Assembly (NCBI GenBank): GCA_964372275.1
Contig: CAYJRR010000009.1
Location: forward strand, 38,692 to 55,092
Direction: 5' to 3'
Length of the DNA: 16,401 nucleotides
Source: CAYJRR01 sp964372275 [NCBI: uncultured bacterium]
GTDB lineage: Bacteria; CAYJRR01
Below, in pieces: positions 1 through 6,761 of this stretch. Position 1 is the first letter of the stretch; each line of letters opens with the position of its first letter. Under the pieces are notes generated by a model. The model had not been told where the DNA came from. It did no database searches and saw only the letters and a list, made by a program, of their open reading frames with translations. The translations under genes were made by a program, and so were the position numbers.

Positions 1-1206
1 GGGGCCGAGAAGCTCATCCCCTACGCGCACATGATCGCGGCCAGCGAGTGCGTGGTGCTGACCAACGGTCACACCGATGACTGGCGAAGCCGGGCGCCGA
101 ACACCACGACGGCCGCGTGTCCCGCGGCGCTGCACACGCTCGTCGCGCCGCCGGCCGACGTGCGGGCGATCGAGTTCAACCAGTTCGGCGCCGGTCAGTC
201 GCTGAACCGCACCGGCATGGTGACCGGGCTGACCTTCTCGAAGGTGGCCAACCGGAACGCGTTCCTGCAGCTGTACCAAGACCTGCCGATGTACTTCAAC
301 AAGGACGAGCTGCAGTTCATCATCGGCGACATCTACCAGGGCGCCTACGTCAACGGCCGCAAGGGAACGGTCGGTGCGTTGGACGACATCTTCAAGGTGC
401 GCGAGGTGACCGGCACCAACGAGGTGTTGGCGCTCTCGCTGGCGGGGCGCGGGCAGGCTCAGATCTCCAAGAAGGAGCAGCTCGCGATCTCCGGCTCGAC
501 GGGGACCAACCCGATGGGCGATCCGAGCGACTTCGTCGCCAGTCCGCAGGACCGGGCGGTCGGTGGCTACGACGACACCATGATCGCCGACTTCGGCGGG
601 GTTGCGGAGATCAACCGGGAGATCGACGGAAACCGGGCGATCGGCAAGACGTTGGCGACGATCGCCAAGGCGTTCCGAGCCGGTGCCATGACGACGGCGA
701 CGATCACGCTCGACTCGGCCGATTGGCACAGCTTCGACAACCCCAATTCCCGCGACATGGCTACCAGCCACCAGGGACGGTGGAACATCTGGCTGGGGAA
801 CGCCATCTACGGCTTCCTCAAGACGCTCGAGCGGACCGACAACCCGTACCGGCCGGGCGAGAAGATGATCCAGAGCTTCCTGCTCTCGGTGAGCACCGAG
901 TTCACCCGGACCCCGGTCCGGACCTCGGCGCCCGCACCGGTGAACACCAACAACGACGACGGCGGAACCCAGGCCTTCTTGTTCATGGGAAGCAAGGTGC
1001 GCGGCGGGTGCTACGGCAACATCACCGGGACCGGAAGCCTGATGGGGTTCAACTCGACCACCGGTCTGGTTTCCTCGGGGGACCGGCCGAACGAAGCGTC
1101 GATCTGGAAGGCGCACGGCGACTTGATGGGGGTGCCGGTCGCCACGTTGAACTCGCAGGTGTCGACGGGATCGACGATCCCGATCTTGCGGCGTCCCGGG
1201 GTCTAG
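1..1206 (+). CDS. DUF1501-family protein, 3' part (5' end outside window)
   Basis: The frame is open from base 1 to the TAG at 1204-1206, so the gene starts upstream; an ATG at 31 is internal to this open frame and unlikely to be the true start. About 401 residues are visible. The C-terminal half follows the DUF1501 pattern (alkaline-phosphatase-like fold): a segment reading TLDSADWHSFDNP where family members have a GGWDTHxN stretch, then a long helix region, then STEFTRTP matching the family's GEFGRTP, then a GSKVRGGCYG stretch matching the family's GGGxxGG turn. DUF1501 proteins are usually exported, often by Tat, and have no settled biochemical role; the signal peptide here would be outside the window. 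The gene ends 22 bases before a strong terminator, so it is a separate transcription unit from the ribosomal genes. The family match is from memory of motifs, hence moderate confidence. Confidence 0.6.
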   Translation, partial: GAEKLIPYAHMIAASECVVLTNGHTDDWRSRAPNTTTAACPAALHTLVAPPADVRAIEFNQFGAGQSLNRTGMVTGLTFSKVANRNAFLQLYQDLPMYFNKDELQFIIGDIYQGAYVNGRKGTVGALDDIFKVREVTGTNEVLALSLAGRGQAQISKKEQLAISGSTGTNPMGDPSDFVASPQDRAVGGYDDTMIADFGGVAEINREIDGNRAIGKTLATIAKAFRAGAMTTATITLDSADWHSFDNPNSRDMATSHQGRWNIWLGNAIYGFLKTLERTDNPYRPGEKMIQSFLLSVSTEFTRTPVRTSAPAPVNTNNDDGGTQAFLFMGSKVRGGCYGNITGTGSLMGFNSTTGLVSSGDRPNEASIWKAHGDLMGVPVATLNSQVSTGSTIPILRRPGV

Positions 1207-1227
1207 GGGTCGGGTCGAGAGGGGTCA

Positions 1228-1267
1228 CCGGCCGTGGCGGGCAACCGCCGCGGCCGGTTGTTTTTTT
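1228..1267 (+). terminator. Rho-independent terminator after the DUF1501 gene
   Basis: A 13-base-pair stem is formed by CCGGCCGTGGCGG (1228-1240) and CCGCCGCGGCCGG (1245-1257), with one G-U wobble. The loop is GCAA, a GNRA tetraloop. The stem is followed directly by TTGTTTTTTT (1258-1267). This is a textbook intrinsic terminator and separates the DUF1501 gene from the ribosomal operon. Confidence 0.9.
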
Positions 1268-1272
1268 CCGGA

Positions 1273-1300
1273 TTGACTCCCGGGGTGGGCCGAGTATCTT
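1273..1300 (+). promoter_or_regulatory. sigma70-type promoter for rpsK-rpsD-rpoA-rplQ
   Basis: A -35 box TTGACT (1273-1278) and a -10 box TATCTT (1295-1300) are separated by 16 bases. They begin six bases after the T-tract of the preceding terminator. A start near 1307 would give a leader of about 57 bases to the GTG of rpsK. The location between a terminator and the first gene of an essential operon supports the call; the start site itself is inferred. Confidence 0.65.
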
Positions 1301-1363
1301 TGCGGCTCTTTTGCCCGGTTCCGGCAGGTCCGGAATCGGGTTCCTCACGTCCCGGGGAGTTTC

Positions 1364-1750
1364 GTGGTAACGGCCAAAGGCGCGAAGAAGAAGGTCAAGA
1401 AGAACGTTTCGACCGGAAACGTATTCATCCGCTCGACGTTCAACAACACGATGGTGACGATCACCGACCCGGCGGGGAACACCCTGTCGTGGTCGTCGGC
1501 CGGCACGCGCGGATTCAAGGGTTCGCGCAAGTCGACCCCCTTCGCCGCGCAGCTGGCGGCAGAAGATGCCGCCAAGAAGGCGATGATGCACGGCTTGAAG
1601 AACGTTTCGGTCTTCATCGCCGGGCCGGGCGCGGGTCGCGAGGCGGCACTGCGGGCGCTGTCGCACGCGGGCCTTCGGGTGTCGATCATCAAGGACACGA
1701 CGCCGATCCCCCACAACGGTTGCCGGCCGCCGAAGCGCCGCCGGGTCTGA
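1364..1750 (+). CDS. rpsK: 30S ribosomal protein S11
   Basis: The 128-residue product is S11 of the small-subunit platform, which lines the mRNA exit region near the 3' end of 16S rRNA. It is the usual length for the family. Recognisable stretches are [14 protein letters not shown] (about residues 26-39), [20 protein letters not shown] (44-63), AGPGAGRE and the conserved basic C-terminus [16 protein letters not shown]. The start is a GTG with GGGGAG about five bases upstream. It is the first gene after the promoter at 1273-1300 and is followed by rpsD 15 bases later. In most bacteria rpsM (S13) lies immediately upstream of rpsK; here a terminator and an unrelated gene occupy that place. Confidence 0.98.
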   Translation: MVTAKGAKKKVKKNVSTGNVFIRSTFNNTMVTITDPAGNTLSWSSAGTRGFKGSRKSTPFAAQLAAEDAAKKAMMHGLKNVSVFIAGPGAGREAALRALSHAGLRVSIIKDTTPIPHNGCRPPKRRRV

Positions 1751-1765
1751 TCCCAAGGAGAATTC

Positions 1766-2392
1766 GTGGCTCGCTATTCCGGTTCCGTCTGCCGCCTGTG
1801 CCGCCGTGAGGGATTGAAGCTCTTCCTCAAGGGGGAGCGCTGCTACACCGACAAGTGCGCCATCGAGCGCAGGCCCTATCCTCCCGGGCAGCACGGCCAG
1901 GCGCGGGTCAAGCACTCCGACTACGGCGTCCAGCTTCGCGAAAAGCAGAAGGTGAAGCGGATCTACGGGGTGCTGGAGAAGCAGTTCCGGAACACCTTCG
2001 CCCTGGCGGCGAAGAAGAAGGGCGTCACCGGCGAGCTCCTGCTCCAGCTGCTCGAGCGGCGGCTGGACAACGTGATCGTTCGTCTCGGCTTCTCCTCGTC
2101 GCACGCGGAAGCGCGCCAGCTGGTGCGCCACGGACACTTCACCGTGAACGGGAAGAAGGTGAACGTCCCCTCCTACGAGGTGTACGAAGGGGACGTCGTC
2201 TCGGTTCGCGAGAAATCGCGCAAGGTGGCGCGCATCACCGAGTCGTTGGAGGCGGTCGAGCGCCGGGGGGTCCCCGGTTGGCTCAACCTCGACAAGGAGG
2301 CCTTCACCGGTACGGTGCGGGCGCTGCCCACGCGTGGCGACACCACGATGCCGATCAACGAGCACCTCATCGTCGAGCTCTACAGCAAGTAA
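1766..2392 (+). CDS. rpsD: 30S ribosomal protein S4
   Basis: The 208-residue product is S4, a primary 16S rRNA-binding protein that nucleates assembly of the small-subunit body and in many bacteria represses its own operon. The N-terminus carries four cysteines (C9, C12, C26, C31) in the zinc-binding C+ arrangement. An S4 RNA-binding domain follows from about residue 95 ([13 protein letters not shown], then [21 protein letters not shown]). The C-terminus [11 protein letters not shown] is typical. The start is GTG with AAGGAG at 1755-1760, 15 bases after rpsK. Order and spacing are those of the alpha operon. I did not identify an S4-binding pseudoknot in the leader. Confidence 0.98.
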   Translation: MARYSGSVCRLCRREGLKLFLKGERCYTDKCAIERRPYPPGQHGQARVKHSDYGVQLREKQKVKRIYGVLEKQFRNTFALAAKKKGVTGELLLQLLERRLDNVIVRLGFSSSHAEARQLVRHGHFTVNGKKVNVPSYEVYEGDVVSVREKSRKVARITESLEAVERRGVPGWLNLDKEAFTGTVRALPTRGDTTMPINEHLIVELYSK

Positions 2393-2467
2393 CCCCCGGC
2401 GGGCCTGCGTGCCCACCACGAACAACGAGCGGTCGGGGACACCCCCCGATCCCGGGAGAACGAACGA

Positions 2468-3505
2468 ATGGCCACCCAAGTCAACGCCCAGAACTGGCGA
2501 GACCTCATCAAGCCCTCCGCGCTCGAGGTGGAGAAGGACTCGCTCACCGACACCTACGGGAAGTTCGTCGCCAAGCCGCTGGAGCGCGGCTTCGGTCAGA
2601 CGCTCGGGAACTCGCTGCGCCGCATCCTCCTCTCCTCGATTCAAGGTGCGGCGATCACCTCGATCAAGATCGAGGGGGTGCTGCACGAGTTCTCGTCGAT
2701 CCCGGGCGTGGCCGAAGACGTCACCGACATCATCCTGAACCTCAAGGAGCTCTCGTTCGTGAACCACACGAACGAGGAGAAGAAGTGCTTCGTCAAGCTC
2801 AGCGGTCCGCGCGAGGTGACCGGGGCCGACCTGGAGACCGACGGAACGTTCGAGGTCCTGAACCCCGAGCAGCACGTAGCCACCCTCGGTGAAGGGGCGA
2901 CCCTCAACATGGAGCTGACGATCAAGAACGGTCGCGGCTACGTGTCGGCCGAGCGGAACAAGGCGGAGGAGATGCCGGTCGGGACGATCCCGATCGACTC
3001 GATCTTCACCCCCATCCGCAAGGTGAACTATTCGGTGACCAACGCCCGAGTCGGTCAGATCACCGACTACGACAAGCTGGTGCTCGAGATCTGGACCAAC
3101 GGCGGCGTCCGGCCCGAGGACGCGGCGGCCTACGCGGCGAAGATCATGAAGGAACAGCTGCAGGTCTTCATCAACTTCGAGGAGGAGGTCGAGCCGCGCT
3201 ACGAGCCGACCGCCACCGTCGACAAGGAGACGCTGAACATCAACCTGCTCCGTCCGGTCGACGACCTGGAGCTGTCGGTGCGCTCGGCAAACTGCCTGCA
3301 GAACGCCAAGATCAAGTACATCGGAGACCTGGTCCAGAAGACCGAGGCGGAGATGCTGAAGACCAAGAACTTCGGCCGCAAGTCGCTGAACGAGATCAAG
3401 GAGATGCTGGCCGAGATGGGGCTTTCGCTCGGGATGAAGCTCGAAGCGTGGCCGCCGAAGGAGTTGATCGAGAAGGAGCGGCAGCAGAGCCAGCCGACCG
3501 AGTGA
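2468..3505 (+). CDS. rpoA: DNA-directed RNA polymerase subunit alpha
   Basis: The 345-residue alpha subunit dimerises to start RNA polymerase assembly and contacts UP elements and activators. The N-terminal domain shows the NWRDLIKP start, [20 protein letters not shown] (dimerisation helix region) and [16 protein letters not shown]. The C-terminal domain has [18 protein letters not shown], which includes the DNA-binding arginine equivalent to E. coli R265, then [20 protein letters not shown] and [11 protein letters not shown]. The length is slightly above the 329 residues of E. coli because of both ends. The ATG follows CGGGAGA at a suitable distance. It lies 75 bases after rpsD, the widest gap inside the cluster, in which I see no terminator. 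The N-terminus resembles deltaproteobacterial RpoA. Confidence 0.98.
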   Translation: MATQVNAQNWRDLIKPSALEVEKDSLTDTYGKFVAKPLERGFGQTLGNSLRRILLSSIQGAAITSIKIEGVLHEFSSIPGVAEDVTDIILNLKELSFVNHTNEEKKCFVKLSGPREVTGADLETDGTFEVLNPEQHVATLGEGATLNMELTIKNGRGYVSAERNKAEEMPVGTIPIDSIFTPIRKVNYSVTNARVGQITDYDKLVLEIWTNGGVRPEDAAAYAAKIMKEQLQVFINFEEEVEPRYEPTATVDKETLNINLLRPVDDLELSVRSANCLQNAKIKYIGDLVQKTEAEMLKTKNFGRKSLNEIKEMLAEMGLSLGMKLEAWPPKELIEKERQQSQPTE

Positions 3506-3555
3506 CGATCGCCGCCCCGCCGCAAACGCCGTAGAGCAAGCACCGGAAAGAAGCC

Positions 3556-4167
3556 ATGCGCCACAATACGCTCAAGAACCGCTTCGGTCGGACCACGTCG
3601 CATCGCGAGGCGATGATCCGCAACATGGTCACCAACCTGTTCCGCCACGAGCGGATGGAGACGACCATCCCCAAGGCGAAGGAGGTTCGCCGCCACGCCG
3701 AGAAGGTCATCACCCTCGGAAAGCGGGTGACCCTCGGGCGCCTCAACGGGGCCAAGGCCGATGAGAAGGCGAAGCTGGCGGCCGAGCGGGTGCATGCCAT
3801 CCGGCTGGCCGGCCAGGTGGTGCAGGACAAGGAGGTCCTGACCAAGCTGTTCGACGAGCTGGCGACGCGCTACGAGTCGCGCAACGGCGGATACACCCGG
3901 ATCCTGCGGAAGGGCTCGCGGCTGGGGGACGGAACCGAGGTCGGGATCCTCGAGCTGGTCGACCGCCCGGAGAGGACGCAGACCGAGCTCGCGGGCAAGG
4001 GCAAGGCGAAGCAGAAGGCCAAGTCCGACGAGAAGCCGAAGCGGCCGCGCTCCGAACGCAAGGCGGCGGCGCCGAAGGCGCCGACGGCCGGGCCCAAGCC
4101 GAGCCAGGCGCCGAAGGGCGGCGGATTCGACGCGAGCCGCGGCCGTGGCGGCAGCCGCGGAAGCTGA
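3556..4167 (+). CDS. rplQ: 50S ribosomal protein L17 with a long basic C-terminal extension
   Basis: Residues 1 to about 138 are L17, a large-subunit protein next to the exit tunnel: [20 protein letters not shown], the [23 protein letters not shown] region, and [20 protein letters not shown]. Bacterial L17 is commonly about 115-130 residues; this one is 203. The extra 64 residues (140-203) are low complexity and rich in Lys, Arg, Ala, Pro and Gly, ending in RGRGGSRGS, and are probably disordered and RNA-binding. The gene follows rpoA by 50 bases and ends the cluster. The third-position GC of the extension matches the rest of the gene, so the extension looks genuinely translated and not a frameshift product. 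Confidence 0.95.
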   Translation: MRHNTLKNRFGRTTSHREAMIRNMVTNLFRHERMETTIPKAKEVRRHAEKVITLGKRVTLGRLNGAKADEKAKLAAERVHAIRLAGQVVQDKEVLTKLFDELATRYESRNGGYTRILRKGSRLGDGTEVGILELVDRPERTQTELAGKGKAKQKAKSDEKPKRPRSERKAAAPKAPTAGPKPSQAPKGGGFDASRGRGGSRGS

Positions 4168-4187
4168 GAAACGGCCGATCGGCGGGC

Positions 4188-4451
4188 ATGGAGTCGGTGA
4201 CGGCGCCGATCCGGATCTACAGTCGCCGCGAGTGCGGACTGTGTGACGAGGTCAAGACGGTCGTCGACGCGGTCGCCGGTCCTCGCGGCGTCCCCGTCGA
4301 GGTCGTCGACGTCGACGGCGACCCGGAACTGGCCGGGCGCTTCGGGCTCGAAGTCCCGGTCGTCTTCGTCGATGGCCGGAAGGCCTTCAAATATCGGGTC
4401 GACCCGGCTCGCCTGCGGGCCCTCCTCGATCGGCGCGGAGGCACCGAATGA
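4188..4451 (+). CDS. Glutaredoxin-like (DUF836-type) thioredoxin-fold protein
   Basis: The 87-residue protein has a beta-alpha-beta start [15 protein letters not shown] with a redox-active CxxC (C16 and C19, sequence CGLC). It also has a VPVVFVDG segment with the expected cis-proline at P57. It lacks a signal peptide and should be cytoplasmic. Small proteins of this type reduce disulfides or glutathionylated proteins; the substrate is unknown. Its stop overlaps the start of the next gene (ATGA at 4448-4451), so the two are co-translated. It starts 20 bases after rplQ and could be read through from the ribosomal operon; no terminator is visible between them. A clear Shine-Dalgarno sequence is not apparent. 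Confidence 0.8.
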   Translation: MESVTAPIRIYSRRECGLCDEVKTVVDAVAGPRGVPVEVVDVDGDPELAGRFGLEVPVVFVDGRKAFKYRVDPARLRALLDRRGGTE

Positions 4452-5083
4452 CGGCCCGGGACGGTCGCGTCGAGTCGTCGGCTCCGCCGGGGCCCGACCC
4501 GCCTCGGCGCGACGGCGGCGACCCGGCCGCCTCCGCGGCCGGAGTCGACGCGGCCGCGCGGTGGAAGACGCTGGCCGTGCTCGCCGTCTGCGGACTGCTC
4601 GCCCTGGGGCTGGTCCTGGAACGGACCGTCTTTCGGGATCGCGCCCCCTCCCGCCGCGCCGCGCCGGAGGCGATCTTCCTCAACCGTCAGGGACGCCCGG
4701 TCGCGCTCTCGGACTACCGCGGAAAGGTGGTGCTGCTGAACTTTTGGGCGACATGGTGTCCGCCATGCGTGGAGGAGGTCCCGTCGCTCGAGCGGCTGGC
4801 GGCCGAGCTCAAACGGTCGGCCCCCGGCGTGGAGGTGATCGCTCCGGCGCTCGACGACCAGGGCTTCTCGGTGATCGATCCGTTCGTGAAACGGATGGGG
4901 GTGCAGTCGTTCACCGTCCTGCACGACCGGAACAAACACGCGTTCCGGTTCGGGACCCGCAAGCTTCCGGAGACCTGGCTGATCGGACCCGACGGCGAGA
5001 TCCTGGACCGGTTCGTCGGTCCCCGCGAATGGGACGACCCGCGCTTCGTCGCGATGCTTACGAAGGCGAGCCGTAGTCGATGA
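4448..5083 (+). CDS. Membrane-anchored TlpA/ResA-type thioredoxin
   Basis: The 211-residue protein has a proline-rich cytoplasmic N-terminus (1-39), one transmembrane segment (about 41-58) and a thioredoxin-fold domain facing the periplasm. The domain opens with DYRGKVVLLNFWATWCPPC, giving the active site W103-C104-P105-P106-C107, and ends with LPETWLIGPDGEILDRFVG, containing the cis-proline loop. TlpA/ResA proteins reduce disulfides in extracytoplasmic proteins such as apocytochromes c. No cytochrome biogenesis genes are nearby, so the partner is unknown. It overlaps the upstream glutaredoxin-like gene by four bases. Its last 26 bases are antisense to the 3' end of the small minus-strand gene at 5058-5270. 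Confidence 0.88.
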   Translation: MTARDGRVESSAPPGPDPPRRDGGDPAASAAGVDAAARWKTLAVLAVCGLLALGLVLERTVFRDRAPSRRAAPEAIFLNRQGRPVALSDYRGKVVLLNFWATWCPPCVEEVPSLERLAAELKRSAPGVEVIAPALDDQGFSVIDPFVKRMGVQSFTVLHDRNKHAFRFGTRKLPETWLIGPDGEILDRFVGPREWDDPRFVAMLTKASRSR

Positions 5084-5270
5084 TCACGACCCCGCGCGTG
5101 GGGGCCGGCGGTTCCGCGTGGGGGGCGCCGCGCTCCTCGGGCGAGGGGATCTGGAGCGGCGTCGGTTCCCACTCCCGGTCCCGTCGGGGGGCGCGGATCC
5201 GGGCGTCCGGGCGCCGGACGGCGGCCGGTGTCTTCGAGGCCGGTCGGATGGGCTTCTCCTTGCTCTGCAT
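5058..5270 (-). CDS. Small uncharacterised Arg/Pro-rich protein, convergent with tlpA-like gene
   Basis: The frame encodes 70 residues starting MQSKEKPIRPASK and ending RGVVIIDYGSPS. I do not recognise a family. The body is rich in Arg, Pro and Glu and probably disordered; only the hydrophobic GVVIID near the end suggests a beta strand or docking motif. There is no signal peptide or membrane segment. Reading its codons, nearly every third position is G or C (for example CGG, GCC, GTC, ATC, CCG), which matches the real genes here and is the main argument that it is coding. The chosen ATG (5268-5270) follows GGGGGA with a seven-base spacer; an in-frame ATG at 5283-5285 lacks a ribosome site. 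The plus strand has no credible gene between 5084 and 5473. A sigma54-like promoter lies about 50-70 bases upstream. Confidence 0.6.
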   Translation of the reverse strand: MQSKEKPIRPASKTPAAVRRPDARIRAPRRDREWEPTPLQIPSPEERGAPHAEPPAPTRGVVIIDYGSPS

Positions 5271-5473
5271 GGGTAGGTCCCCCATCGGCAATTCGAACCG
5301 TCGCTTCTCCACCCCATTGTAAAGCAAGCGGCAAGCCACCCAAGCGCTTCGGTGTCGCACCGGGAAAAAATGTTCAACCCATTGACATTACTGGACATTG
5401 GTGGCCGTGAACGATCCGCGAATCCGGCGCGTACGGGGCCTCGTGGGGTGCCTTTGGGGGGTGGCTGACGCCG
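5271..5473. other. Intergenic spacer between divergent small gene and tlyA
   Basis: This 203-base spacer holds the promoter-like elements of the minus-strand gene, a CGGTG-TCG-CACCG inverted repeat (5350-5362), a run of six A, and TTGACATTAC-TGGACATTG, in which GACATT occurs twice ten bases apart (5384-5389 and 5394-5399). TTGACA at 5382-5387 is a perfect -35 box on the plus strand, but I see no acceptable -10 at 16-18 bases. The tlyA promoter must lie here but I cannot fix it. Confidence 0.4.
5316..5338 (-). promoter_or_regulatory. sigma54-like promoter (with an overlapping sigma70-like -10) for the small minus-strand gene
   Basis: Read on the minus strand, 5338-5323 is TGGCTTGCCGCTTGCT. 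Against the sigma54 consensus TGGCAC-R-N4-TTGCW it has the invariant GG and GC at the correct distance and differs only at the AC pair. Immediately downstream TACAAT (5321-5316) could instead serve as a sigma70 -10, with only a weak TTGGGT sixteen bases before it. Either would start transcription near 5309-5313, about 40 bases before the ATG at 5270. The site is by pattern only. Confidence 0.45.
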
Positions 5474-6220
5474 ATGTCGGGGCGGCAAAGCGAACGGGAC
5501 CGATTGGACGTGACGCTCGTCACACGGGGCCTGGCGCCGTCCCGGGAGCGTGCCCAGGGCCTGATCCTCGCCGGGCGCGTCCGCGTCGACGGGCGGCGGG
5601 TCGACAAGGCGGGATCCCGCGTCGCCTCCGGGGCGGCGATCGAGGTGGCGGGTCCGGAGGTGCCGTTCGTCTCCCGTGGGGGGGTCAAGCTCGCGCACGC
5701 CATCGATGCCTTCGGAGTCGATCCCACCGGACGGGTCGCCATCGATCTCGGAAGCTCGACCGGAGGGTTCACCGACTGCCTCCTCCAACGCGGAGCCGCG
5801 AAGGTCTACGCGGTCGACGTGGGTCATGGCCAGCTCGATCCCAAGATTCGCGGGGACCGCCGCGTGGTGGTGATGGAGCGCCAAAACGTGCGACACCTCG
5901 AGCGCGGTCGGTTTGCGGAGGCTCCGTCGCTGGCCGTCGCCGATCTCTCTTTCATTTCGCTCACGTTGGTGTTGCCGAAGATCCGCGAGCTCACCGCTCC
6001 CGACGGGGACGCGATCGTGCTGGTGAAACCGCAGTTCGAAGTGGGGCGCGGCAAGGTCGGGAAGGGGGGCGTGGTGAGGGACGAGCGCGCCCGCGCGGAG
6101 GCCGTGGAGGCGGTCGAGCGGGCGGCGCTCGCGGCCGGATTCACCGTCCGGGGAAAGATCGAGAGCCCGATCCGCGGAGCGAAGGGGAACGTGGAGATCC
6201 TCCTGCACCTCGGCGGGTGA
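5474..6220 (+). CDS. tlyA: TlyA-family rRNA (cytidine-2'-O)-methyltransferase
   Basis: The 248-residue protein has an N-terminal S4 RNA-binding domain (about residues 8-60: RLDVTLVTRGLAPSRERAQ, LILAGRVRVDG) followed by a Rossmann-fold FtsJ-like methyltransferase domain. The SAM-binding motif is DLGSSTGGFTD (91-101). The K-D-K-E catalytic tetrad of 2'-O-methyltransferases is present as K72 (GGVKLAHAID), D157 (ADLSF), K185 (VLVKPQFE) and E241 (NVEILL). In mycobacteria TlyA methylates 16S and 23S rRNA ribose positions and confers capreomycin sensitivity; the older 'hemolysin' name is misleading. The ATG lies about ten bases after a G-rich GGGGGGTGG stretch. It is the first gene of a forward run. 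Confidence 0.93.
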   Translation: MSGRQSERDRLDVTLVTRGLAPSRERAQGLILAGRVRVDGRRVDKAGSRVASGAAIEVAGPEVPFVSRGGVKLAHAIDAFGVDPTGRVAIDLGSSTGGFTDCLLQRGAAKVYAVDVGHGQLDPKIRGDRRVVVMERQNVRHLERGRFAEAPSLAVADLSFISLTLVLPKIRELTAPDGDAIVLVKPQFEVGRGKVGKGGVVRDERARAEAVEAVERAALAAGFTVRGKIESPIRGAKGNVEILLHLGG

Positions 6221-6239
6221 GTGCTACCATCCCGAGGAC

Positions 6240-6758
6240 GTGAAGCGTCGCGCGAGATGTTGGGTCTGCGGTCTGCTGTTCGAGGCCGATCGCGGCTCGC
6301 TGCCGAAAGGTGCGCGGTTCGCCTGCGGGGAATGCGTCGCCGACGGGCTGCAACCGCCCGACGGTGCGCCGCCCGACCATCGGGTGCTCGCGCGCGTCCT
6401 CTACGAGCGCCACGGTGTCCCCTATGCCGACCTGCGCGAGGTGGCGGTCGAAGAGCCGGTGCTCCGGCTGGTCGCGGAGGAGTTTGCCCTGCACCACGCC
6501 GTGCTGCCGCTGTCGGTTCGCGCCGCCGGACCCCGCGGACGGGCCGGGCGTGCCTCGCGATCGGGGCCGGCGCCCGGGCGCGCAATCGTCCTGGCGATGT
6601 GCGATCCGGGGAACGCCTTCGCGATCGAATCGGTGAAGCGGCGGACGGGTCTCGCGGTTCAGCCGGTCGTCTCCACTTGGGCGGAGATCGTCGAAGCGAT
6701 CGAGGAGCAGTATCTACGCGTCGCCGTCGCCGATGGACCGGCGACCGACCCGGAGTAG
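6240..6758 (+). CDS. Zinc-ribbon plus GspE N-terminal-like (T2SSE_N/MshEN) protein
   Basis: The 172-residue protein begins with a likely zinc ribbon: C7-x2-C10 and C29-x2-C32. Residues about 45-160 follow the T2SSE_N pattern found at the N-terminus of GspE/PilB/MshE ATPases: LARVLYERHGVPYADL, VLRLVAEEFALHHAVLPLSV, then AIVLAMCDPGNAFAIESVKR and TGLAVQPVVSTWAEIVEAIE. There is no ATPase domain and the protein ends after this module. I do not see the RLGxxL-type c-di-GMP motif that precedes the domain in MshE. The GTG start has GAGG only two bases upstream, which is tight, but no other in-frame start keeps the cysteines. It lies 19 bases after tlyA and 3 bases before the peptidase gene. The role is unknown; an adaptor for a type II secretion or type IV pilus-like ATPase is a guess. 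Confidence 0.7.
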   Translation: MKRRARCWVCGLLFEADRGSLPKGARFACGECVADGLQPPDGAPPDHRVLARVLYERHGVPYADLREVAVEEPVLRLVAEEFALHHAVLPLSVRAAGPRGRAGRASRSGPAPGRAIVLAMCDPGNAFAIESVKRRTGLAVQPVVSTWAEIVEAIEEQYLRVAVADGPATDPE

Positions 6759-6761
6759 CGC

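Noticed and set aside
1049-2875. 608-codon minus-strand frame opposite rpsK, rpsD and rpoA
   Set aside because: It lies antisense to highly conserved ribosomal genes and even through the terminator, with no motif.
5382-5387. Perfect TTGACA as the -35 box of a tlyA promoter
   Set aside because: No acceptable -10 hexamer lies 15-19 bases downstream (the sequence there is GTGGCCGTGAACG), so I did not call a promoter.
5370-5468. 32-codon ATG frame just before tlyA
   Set aside because: It has no ribosome site and no sustained third-position GC bias, and ends six bases before tlyA. It is probably chance.
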